Shown here in pieces: positions 42,478 to 48,420 of a stretch of DNA of 48,420 nt. Both the position numbers and the translations under genes were made by a program. The notes beneath the pieces are model-generated. The model made no database searches and was not told the origin of the DNA. It saw only the letters and a list, made by a program, of their open reading frames with translations. The number at the start of each line of letters is the position of its first letter. The first letter of the stretch is position 1. Origin of the DNA: Nanobdellota archaeon (lineage in GTDB: Archaea > Aenigmatarchaeota > Aenigmatarchaeia > Aenigmatarchaeales > Aenigmatarchaeaceae); NCBI GenBank assembly GCA_018901755.1, contig JAHIDZ010000006.1, positions 1 to 48,420 on the forward strand, in the 5' to 3' direction.

Positions 42478-42533
42478 TATTTACCACCGAGTGGAGTAAT
42501 GAAAAGCTTAAGAAGAAAGAATTCTTAGACTAA
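42478..42533 (+). pseudogene. Displaced original 3' tail of top6A
   Basis: TATTTACCA (42478-42486) repeats the bases at 41290-41298 (Tyr-Leu-Pro). After a 14-nt insertion, 42501-42533 encodes EKLKKKEFLD-stop, aligned codon for codon with EKLKNKDFLD-stop of the intact gene: eight of ten residues identical, most codons changed (AAA/AAG, TTA/CTT, TTT/TTC, TTG/TTA). It is no longer joined to a gene. Confidence 0.8.
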
Positions 42534-42571
42534 TTTATAAGCATTAAATGGTGGGACGGGCGTGATTTGAA

Positions 42572-42602
42572 TTCGCGAGCTATTAAATTTCTCTAATAAC
42601 CT
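42572..42602 (-). other. tRNA-Phe intron 2 (31 nt, between T stem and T loop)
   Basis: BHB: central CGCG/CGCG; bulges UG^A and AA^U; inner helix GGUUAUUA/UAAUAGCU with eight pairs (two G-U) and an eight-nt loop. Cutting after the second bulge base restores GCGTG-TTCAAAT-CACGC exactly. Confidence 0.9.
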
Positions 42603-42647
42603 CACGCGACAACACGATCTTCAGTCGTGCGCTCTCCCAGGCTGAAC

Positions 42648-42670
42648 ATACGGTTTGTTACAAAACAAAA
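42648..42670 (-). other. tRNA-Phe intron 1 (23 nt, position 9/10)
   Basis: BHB: central GCGG (acceptor bases 4-7) with CCGU, one G-U; bulges UA^U and AU^G; inner helix UUUGU/ACAAA with a six-nt loop. Cuts after the second bulge base leave UA joined to the D stem. Confidence 0.88.
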
Positions 42671-42688
42671 TACCGCCCCAGCTTCCCA

Positions 42689-43456
42689 CTACTTTATCTT
42701 ATGATTGCCAACGTTTATATTGATTTCCTTTTCGAATTTCTCAAATTGTTTCCGGCCATGAATTGTAAATTTTATAGGTATAGTTTTAATATCATCTTTT
42801 CGTATGCATTTTGCTTTATAGGTATAAACGCGACTGCATCTAATTCCAAAATGTTTAATCATGTTATTTCTTATATCACCAACAAATTCAAAACCATTAT
42901 CTTTAAGATAATCTGCCTTATAGAACTGCAAACCTATGAAAAAATCCTTTTTATAGAATGAACCTTCACAGAGATAAGCTCTTCTAACAAATTCTCTAAA
43001 ATATTCTTTATCTTCTAATATCCATTTTGGAATTCTGAATTCTTTTAGAACCTTTGCGCCGTGAGGGACACCAACTGTTAATAATAATCTGGCAAGTGGT
43101 TTGCAATTAACTCCATAAATAAATGATGTTCCGAATTCATTTCCATCGACGTGCCTTATTTTTCCTTTTATGCCAAATAAATTATATAGAATCTTCTCAA
43201 ATCTCATTAACTCTTTTGGGTATTTTGAAATATAATCAAACCTTAGTTTTGGATATCCCTGTAAATGACCGTCGCACATCAGATCTGCTACCAATCCTGA
43301 CAATTCTTTTGATGCATACAACGGAAACCATTTTCTATACTTTTCTAATATTTCTTTTCCGTGCTTTTCTGATTTGTAAGTCTTCAGAACATCTTTAAAA
43401 TCTAACAACTTCATAACCAAATAATAGAAACTTTCTTCAGCATAAACTTCCTTCAT
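42689..43456 (-). CDS. LAGLIDADG homing endonuclease upstream of tRNA-Phe
   Basis: A 255-aa protein with motifs 'LSGLVADLMCDGHL' (52-65) and 'FREFVRRAYLCEGSF' (153-167). It is co-directional with, and ends 9 nt before, the intron-rich tRNA-Phe gene, so both may share a transcript from the promoter at 43478-43490. Many archaeal LAGLIDADG proteins are encoded in or near tRNA/rRNA introns; whether this one targets the tRNA gene is unknown. Confidence 0.85.
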   Translation of the reverse strand: MKEVYAEESFYYLVMKLLDFKDVLKTYKSEKHGKEILEKYRKWFPLYASKELSGLVADLMCDGHLQGYPKLRFDYISKYPKELMRFEKILYNLFGIKGKIRHVDGNEFGTSFIYGVNCKPLARLLLTVGVPHGAKVLKEFRIPKWILEDKEYFREFVRRAYLCEGSFYKKDFFIGLQFYKADYLKDNGFEFVGDIRNNMIKHFGIRCSRVYTYKAKCIRKDDIKTIPIKFTIHGRKQFEKFEKEININVGNHKIK

Positions 43457-43477
43457 CCATGCTAGGAGTAAGCCTCA

Positions 43478-43491
43478 CCATATATTTTTAA
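43478..43491. promoter_or_regulatory. Shared bidirectional TATA element
   Basis: One AT core, ccatatatttttaa, lies about 26 bp from both the archaemetzincin ATG (43514, plus) and the homing endonuclease ATG (43456, minus). Either strand reads as a TATA box, so one element may serve two divergent genes. Confidence 0.45.
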
Positions 43492-43513
43492 CTTTGAACA
43501 TCTAATTATTATC

Positions 43514-44062
43514 ATGTTAATTAGAGTTGTCCCGCTAGGCAACCTTAATGATAGAGTTCTTGAAGTGTTATGCGCACAGTTAGAAATCTTTTTCAATTCT
43601 AAATGTCGATTGCTTAGAAAAATAGAAATTCCACCAGAAGCGCATAATCGTTTTAGAAAACAATACAATGCAGAAACCATAATGAACTTTATTGCCGATG
43701 TGCCGGAAGTAAAATTCATAGATAAAGATATACCTACGTTAATAATCACCGACGAAGACATGTATTATAGAGGAATGAATTTTTGTTTTGGATTAGAAGA
43801 CCCTACAAAAAGCGCTTTCATTGTATCAACCGCAAGATTACGTCCAGAATTCTATGATGAACAACCAAATGATAAAAAAACGATAGAACGTTTGATAAAA
43901 GAAGCTATACATGAAATAGGGCATTCTAAAGGATTATATCACTGCATTAATCCGAAATGCGTTATGTGTTTTTCACCATCTGTATCAGATATCGACATAA
44001 AAGCGAGAGATTTCTGTGAAAACTGTAAAATAAGAATGATGACCAAAGGAATTGAATTTTAA
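43514..44062 (+). CDS. amzA: Archaemetzincin metalloprotease (M54)
   Basis: A 182-aa zinc protease. The extended motif H133-E-x-x-H137-x5-H143-C144-x4-C149-x-M, followed by C168-x2-C171, is the diagnostic archaemetzincin signature: three His bind the catalytic zinc, four Cys a second zinc. Physiological substrate unknown; cytoplasmic. It converges with the next gene, stops overlapping by 4 nt. Confidence 0.96.
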   Translation: MLIRVVPLGNLNDRVLEVLCAQLEIFFNSKCRLLRKIEIPPEAHNRFRKQYNAETIMNFIADVPEVKFIDKDIPTLIITDEDMYYRGMNFCFGLEDPTKSAFIVSTARLRPEFYDEQPNDKKTIERLIKEAIHEIGHSKGLYHCINPKCVMCFSPSVSDIDIKARDFCENCKIRMMTKGIEF

Positions 44063-47000
44063 CGCGACCGTCGCGCAAGTTTCTTCAACCGTTCAGATTC
44101 TTTTCTTTCTTCTTCTAATAATTTTTCCTCTTCGACTTCAAGAATTGCTTTTTCCTTTTTTCTCTGCACAAGGATTTTATTTTGCTTTTTCTGCTGTTCT
44201 TGCAAAAATTTATTTACATCTTTGCTTTTTTCCATTAAATTCTTTTTGATTTTCGATAGTCTGGTTTCTATTTTATGATATTTTTCTTTTTCTTCTACCA
44301 ACAATTCTGCTCTTTGTCTAATGAGCATTTTTTGCCGCGCTTCTTCTTTTCGCCTGTTCATTTCGCGTTTTCTAGCTAACTCTTCCCTCTTTTTTTGTTC
44401 CTGTTTCTTTCTTTTTTCCAGAACTCTTCTTCTGGCTTCTGCTTTTTTCTGCGCCGGTGTCTTAATTATTCCTAGCTTGTTTAGTGTTTTGAATGTTTCT
44501 GCTTTCATTTGCTTAATCTGTTTTTTTCGCTTTTCTTCCGCTTTTCTAGCGCTAATTCTTCTTTCTTTTTCTTCTTCTTTTTGTTTTATTTCCTTTTGTC
44601 TTCTTTCTTCAATCCTTCGCGCTTCTTCTTTTTTTCTTATTATCCCTGCTCGTTTCTCTCGTTGCTTCTTGCGCATTTCCTTTTTTTCCATAGCAAGTAT
44701 CTTTAGCTGCTCTGCTTGCTTTTTAGTTATTAATTTATCTTGTTCTTGCTGTTTTCTATGAAGTTCTCTTTGGTATTCTTCTCTTCTTCTTTGAATCAGT
44801 TTGTCTGCTTCTTCCTTTGCTCTCTTTTCTTGCTCTTGTTGCCGATAAATTAATCTTTGTCGCGCTTCTTCTTTTGCGCGATTTTCCTCCCCTTTCTTTT
44901 CGATTAATTTCTGGTATCTTTGTCTCATTCTTTCTATTGCTTCTTTTTGCATTTCTTCTTCGCGTTTCTTGTTTTCCAATGCTCTCTGTCTAACTTCTTC
45001 CCGTTTCTGCGCCGGTGTCTTAATTATTCCTAACTGATTCATCGCCTTAAAAATATTACCCCTGACTAATCTGATTTGCTTTTTTAGTTTTTCTTCTGCT
45101 TTCTTAGAAACTATCTTTCTCTGATATTCGATTTTCTTTCGCTGCAACTCTTTCTGTTTCTTTTCTCTTTGTTTATGTAACTCTTGTTGTATCTCTTCTT
45201 TTCTGATGCGATCTTCTTCCTGCTTCTTCTTTAGAACAACTTGCATCTTTTCCTGTTCTTTCTGTTTCTTTGTTTCTGCTTCCTTCTGAACCTGTTTCTG
45301 TTTCTCTTTTATTGCTTCTGTCCGCCTAGCAACTATTCTTTCCAGCTCTTGTTTCTTTTTTATTTCTTCTGCTTTCTGTTTTTCTAATATTCTTTCTCTC
45401 TCTTTCTCTGCCTGCTGTTTTTTCTCAAGCGCTTTCTTTTTAACTGCTGCTCTTCTTTGAGCCGGCGTCATCACCAATCCAATCTTGTTTAATATCGAAA
45501 AAGTATTATTCTTAACTAATTTGATTTGTTCCTTGAATTTTCTTTTTGATTGCAAAACAGCAAGTCTCCTCTGCTGTTCCTGTTTTTGTTTATCCGATAT
45601 TCTCTGCTGCTCTTCTGCTTTTTTCTGCGCGGCCATTCGCTGTTTTTCTCTTGCTATCGCTCTTCTTCTGTTTGCTTCAGCTACTTTCTCTGCTTTCGTT
45701 TTTACCAGGCCTAAACTGTGAGGAATTCCGAATGTTATTTCTTTTTTATATTTTCTTAATTTTCTCTGCATTGAGAGCTGTTTCTTTTTTCTCTCCTGCG
45801 CGTTAATTTCTTTTATCCTTTCTGCTTTTCTTTTCTCTGCTAATTCTTGTTTCCTTCTCTCGGCGCTGTCTCTTTTCATTTTAGCCTTTATTTTTTTGAT
45901 TTTCTCTGAAATATTGAACTTAGGTAATTTTATTTTAGGATGTTTTATCTTAGGAATCTTTATTTTAATTTTCTCTTGTTGTTTTTGTTTGACTGCTTTT
46001 AATCTTTCTCTTTCTTTTTCTTCAGCTATTTTCTTTCTTTGCTTCTCCATCTGTTCGTTTTCTAATCTTCTTTTTGCCAATTCTCTCATATGTTTTCTCT
46101 TATTTTTCCAGAAAGCATATTGCTTTGATAAAATATCTATCAAACTTTTCTTCGCTACTTTTGCTTCTTTTTTCTTCTCTAATCGCTCTAAACGCTCTTC
46201 TCTTTTTTTATGCAGGGCATGTCTTCGCAAAAGCACTTCGAAGAATCCTTTTTTCTTCTCTTGTTCTCTTTCTTTCTTTATTCTTTCTTTAATCTGCAAT
46301 TCTTTCAGATGCTCTCTGTTTTTCTCCCACTTGTCATATCTTTTTAGCAACGATTCGAAAAATCCTGTTTTTCTGACTTCTCTTATTCTCATGGTATAAT
46401 CCGGTCTTATATGAGCAACTATGTAAGCAAACGCGCCTACCATGATTAACAATGCCGCCAAAACAAATGAGCCCATCAAACAAACATTGCTATCAATGCA
46501 CATCGTAATAAAATCAGGCGCAACGTAACTTGGTGAATAAACATAAAACAAATAACTTGATGTTCCAACCGAACTTCCATACTTTGAATTAACCGCAAAA
46601 ACATACATTCCAGATTTTAAATTAGAAGGTATTTTAAGCATCTTAGTAAATGTTGTCTGCGTTGTCACGACAGCAGACTCTGACTCAGTGATTATTGTGT
46701 TGTCATCCATGTCTTTAATGTAATATTCCATGTTCACGCTGGTTGTTTCCTGTCCCATAAGATTAAACAGTTTAATTTCAGTTACGCTGTCAGTTCCCTG
46801 CAGAACCTGCCTGTTCTCTGTATTTGCATATATATTCGTATCAAAAAGAACATATTTTGATTCTATCTCGATTATTATCGGAACTTCTTTTATCACTGTA
46901 TCGCTCTTTACCAGAATCTTTCCTGCATAAACTCCTGGCGAATATTCTGTGTCAGTTGATTTCCCGGAAATTGCCAATTTTACTATTTTCGTCTGACCTG

Positions 47001-47286
47001 GTTTTATATCAAACACCGCATCAGAAGTGGTGACAATATCTTCCATTGAAAAAGATGGCTGAACAGCTATTCCTATAACGTTATCATCAACATTCATTAT
47101 TCTCATATTCACTGTGGCAATTTCATCGCTCTTTACAAGAATTTTTAATAAACTTTGATCAATCTCAAAGCGCGGAGATGTTTCTGAATTTGTTTGATTT
47201 AGATTATCCTGCGGAAATATCATAACTATTAAGAATAATATAATTAACACGATGAATATTACTAAATAAAATCTTGATTTCTTCAT
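44059..47286 (-). CDS. Membrane-anchored protein with ~780-residue cytoplasmic coiled coil
   Basis: A 1075-aa protein. An N-terminal signal/anchor helix ('FYLVIFIVLIILFLIVMIF'), about 230 residues of extracellular beta domains, a transmembrane helix ('FVLAALLIMVGAFAYIVAHI', near 272-291), then a Lys/Glu/Arg/Gln-rich region to the end. Within that region four copies of a ~30-residue unit recur ('LNKIGLVMTPAQRRAAVKKK', 'MNQLGIIKTPAQKREEVRQR', 'LNKLGIIKTPAQKKAEARRR' and a divergent 'PHSLGLVKTKAEKVAEANRR'). It probably links an extracellular layer to a cytoplasmic filament or DNA. The start overlaps the upstream surface gene by 4 nt. Confidence 0.7.
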   Translation of the reverse strand: MKKSRFYLVIFIVLIILFLIVMIFPQDNLNQTNSETSPRFEIDQSLLKILVKSDEIATVNMRIMNVDDNVIGIAVQPSFSMEDIVTTSDAVFDIKPGQTKIVKLAISGKSTDTEYSPGVYAGKILVKSDTVIKEVPIIIEIESKYVLFDTNIYANTENRQVLQGTDSVTEIKLFNLMGQETTSVNMEYYIKDMDDNTIITESESAVVTTQTTFTKMLKIPSNLKSGMYVFAVNSKYGSSVGTSSYLFYVYSPSYVAPDFITMCIDSNVCLMGSFVLAALLIMVGAFAYIVAHIRPDYTMRIREVRKTGFFESLLKRYDKWEKNREHLKELQIKERIKKEREQEKKKGFFEVLLRRHALHKKREERLERLEKKKEAKVAKKSLIDILSKQYAFWKNKRKHMRELAKRRLENEQMEKQRKKIAEEKERERLKAVKQKQQEKIKIKIPKIKHPKIKLPKFNISEKIKKIKAKMKRDSAERRKQELAEKRKAERIKEINAQERKKKQLSMQRKLRKYKKEITFGIPHSLGLVKTKAEKVAEANRRRAIAREKQRMAAQKKAEEQQRISDKQKQEQQRRLAVLQSKRKFKEQIKLVKNNTFSILNKIGLVMTPAQRRAAVKKKALEKKQQAEKERERILEKQKAEEIKKKQELERIVARRTEAIKEKQKQVQKEAETKKQKEQEKMQVVLKKKQEEDRIRKEEIQQELHKQREKKQKELQRKKIEYQRKIVSKKAEEKLKKQIRLVRGNIFKAMNQLGIIKTPAQKREEVRQRALENKKREEEMQKEAIERMRQRYQKLIEKKGEENRAKEEARQRLIYRQQEQEKRAKEEADKLIQRRREEYQRELHRKQQEQDKLITKKQAEQLKILAMEKKEMRKKQREKRAGIIRKKEEARRIEERRQKEIKQKEEEKERRISARKAEEKRKKQIKQMKAETFKTLNKLGIIKTPAQKKAEARRRVLEKRKKQEQKKREELARKREMNRRKEEARQKMLIRQRAELLVEEKEKYHKIETRLSKIKKNLMEKSKDVNKFLQEQQKKQNKILVQRKKEKAILEVEEEKLLEEERKESERLKKLARRSR

Positions 47287-48420
47287 TTCTTCGCCTTTTT
47301 ATTTTTACCTTTGCCGCTATATAATAGTTCCTTTCTCCATAGTATAAATGATATTGCGGCGCCTGCTATTATAACAATCCCCACAATCCATTTAATCGTC
47401 AGCTTCTCTCTTTCTGTCAAAGCTCCTTCAATCTTTACAACCTCAAATGTAGCTGATGATACTGCAATCGAGTTAGCATATCTTACCTCTATTCCAGTCA
47501 CATAAGTTCCAAGGTCTATATTATCAGACAGTTCAATGATTTTCATGTATGTTCTCTGATCTTGCACAGCAAATGTTTCAGATTCTTCATATATTAAATT
47601 TCCGCGTAAATCTCTTATTAAATAATGCACAATTACATCAACCAGCTTCCCTGGCGTCATTCTGAATAATGTTATCTGCTCTTTTAATGCGCCGCCAACA
47701 GGAACTTGCTCAGATTCAATTAAAAGATCCAGCTTTGCATCAAACAATACCATTTCTGATTCAACTTCAAGTGTTATAGGCAAATTCTTCGTGACACCGT
47801 CTCCAATAATTGAAATCGCTCCAGATATCAGTCCTGGTTCATAGCCTGCTATAATACCTATAGTTATTGTTCTTGATTCGCCTGGACCCAAAGTGAATGA
47901 GGTTTCTGATAATATCACATATTCATTTAAGTTTCCTGAATCTATATTGAAACTAATTTTTTCTTCGCCTGTGTTCTTAACTGTTATTACTCTTTGTGTT
48001 GATCCGGCTTGTGTAAGTGATATGCTAACTAAATTTCCGCTTACTTCAAATTGTTTCTTTGCGGTATCAACTGTCCCTCCGCCGCCGCTTATTCCGCCGC
48101 TTGGCGTAACTTCAGCTAAAGCTATTGTTAATGACAATGAAGATGTCGCGCTGTTTCCATATTCATCATAAGCAGTTAATATTATAATTTCAGTTCCAGC
48201 TCCAGCAGACGTATAGGTCGTTGAATTTGCAGCATAAGTTGAATTAATTATTTGTGAACCTGAAGTTATTCTTACGTACGATACATTATCATTATCAGTA
48301 ACATTCCAAGTTATTGTTACTGAACTTCCTAAAGTAATTGACGATGCTGATAAACTAAATGTATTGATTGTAGGACTTGAAGTATCATTCATTGATAGCA
48401 TGTAAGTTGTTCCATCTGAT
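47283..48420 (-). CDS. Surface protein with Ig-like/CARDB-type domains, 5' end outside the window
   Basis: At least 378 residues; the frame is open to the window edge ('SDGTTYMLSMNDTSSPTINT'), so the real start lies beyond and the ATG at 48401 is internal. Visible parts: an Ig-like domain ('SITLGSSVTITWNVTDNDNV'), a Gly-rich linker ('GGISGGGGTVD'), NEW3/CARDB-like strands, a C-terminal membrane helix ('WIVGIVIIAGAAISFILW') and a basic tail. It shares the arrangement of the next gene's extracellular half and overlaps it by 4 nt. Confidence 0.7.
   Translation of the reverse strand, partial: SDGTTYMLSMNDTSSPTINTFSLSASSITLGSSVTITWNVTDNDNVSYVRITSGSQIINSTYAANSTTYTSAGAGTEIIILTAYDEYGNSATSSLSLTIALAEVTPSGGISGGGGTVDTAKKQFEVSGNLVSISLTQAGSTQRVITVKNTGEEKISFNIDSGNLNEYVILSETSFTLGPGESRTITIGIIAGYEPGLISGAISIIGDGVTKNLPITLEVESEMVLFDAKLDLLIESEQVPVGGALKEQITLFRMTPGKLVDVIVHYLIRDLRGNLIYEESETFAVQDQRTYMKIIELSDNIDLGTYVTGIEVRYANSIAVSSATFEVVKIEGALTEREKLTIKWIVGIVIIAGAAISFILWRKELLYSGKGKNKKAKK

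Larger units (their letters stand above)
42549..42679 (-). tRNA. tRNA-Phe (GAA) with two non-canonical introns
   Basis: Acceptor GGGGCGG/CCGTCCC (one G-U), U8-A9, D stem GTTC/GAGC with loop AGCCTGGGA, anticodon stem CACGA/TCGTG with loop CTGAAGA (anticodon GAA), variable TTGTC, T arm GCGTG-TTCAAAT-CACGC, discriminator A and encoded CCA (42549-42551). Two inserts must be removed to obtain this cloverleaf: 23 nt after A9 (42648-42670) and 31 nt at the start of the T loop (42572-42602). There is no intron at 37/38, the usual place. Confidence 0.93.

Noticed and set aside
41299-42500. The homing endonuclease segment as one long BHB intron of top6A
   Set aside because: I tested all boundary shifts allowed by the shared GAAAA and none gives a 4-bp central helix with two 3-nt bulges. 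The intact recoded tail also makes splicing unnecessary.
42487-42500. The 14-nt insertion in the displaced top6A tail as a mini BHB intron
   Set aside because: UUAC/GUAA could pair, but the cut that would restore the tail is one base off the rule, and CCAC/GUGG competes. The remnant is not connected to a gene.
1-48420. CRISPR arrays, rRNA genes and transposon terminal inverted repeats
   Set aside because: No regularly spaced repeat-spacer array, no rRNA-like sequence and no inverted-repeat pair flanking a transposase were found on reading through.

Overview
The window reads as a piece of an AT-rich archaeal chromosome, most likely a DPANN-type lineage known only from metagenomes. The archaeal markers are pelota, aIF1A, RIO1, a Dim2/Pno1-type KH protein, topoisomerase VI A and B, archaemetzincin, a class III (pilin-type) signal peptide, intron-bearing tRNAs, and TATA boxes that repeatedly sit about 26 nt before a start codon, which implies leaderless transcripts. 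The narrower placement is inference from small archaeal families (DUF5654, DUF5679, CxxC-x17-CxxC proteins), the diversity-generating retroelement and a bacterial-type metK.

Layout. 0.1-1.0 kb: a HEPN/nucleotidyltransferase (MNT) toxin-antitoxin pair with palindromic operators. 1.3-6.4 kb: envelope proteins (lipoprotein, four-zinc-ribbon membrane protein, single-pass protein). 6.4-9.0 kb: a small protein, pelota, and metK with a one-base frameshift. 9.0-13.4 kb: membrane or secreted proteins, tRNA-Ala, tRNA-Val (with intron), a bifunctional-nuclease-domain protein and DUF5679. 13.4-15.2 kb: an AbiE-type toxin-antitoxin module bracketed by 29-bp direct repeats. 15.2-20.4 kb: a candidate peptide-modification cluster (SPASM radical SAM, 56-aa precursor-like peptide, B12-binding radical SAM, ABC exporter). 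20.4-29.4 kb: a type IV pilus-like operon (KaiC-family ATPase, two GspF-like proteins, five pilin-like proteins, a CARDB protein, SpoIIM, a pilin) split by a second HEPN/MNT module bracketed by perfect 50-bp repeats. 29.5-30.6 kb: TnpB. 30.7-41.3 kb: the information-processing cluster aIF1A, RIO1, Dim2, top6B, top6A, invaded by a retroelement and homing endonucleases. 42.5-48.4 kb: tRNA-Phe with two introns, another homing endonuclease, archaemetzincin and two large surface proteins.

The most striking result is in the diversity-generating retroelement at 33.4-35.6 kb. Its template repeat is 160 nt while the variable repeat is 89 nt. The 71-nt excess is three inserts (33, 21 and 17 nt), and each one folds with its flanks into a bulge-helix-bulge (BHB) motif: a 4-bp central helix, 3-nt bulges on opposite strands, and cuts after the second bulge nucleotide. 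Removing them gives an 89-nt template that aligns to the variable repeat without gaps. All 14 mismatches then fall on template adenines. The template RNA is therefore inferred to be spliced by the tRNA-splicing endonuclease before mutagenic reverse transcription.

The same geometry predicts a 32-nt intron in the top6B mRNA, whose removal restores the reading frame and the conserved N-terminus, and two non-canonical introns in tRNA-Phe. One RNA-splicing route would thus serve tRNA, mRNA and a retroelement template within 9 kb. Other notable items are the prfB-like frameshift in metK, the radical SAM peptide cluster, toxin-antitoxin modules inserted at duplicated promoters, and a homing-endonuclease insertion that re-supplied the end of top6A with different codons.
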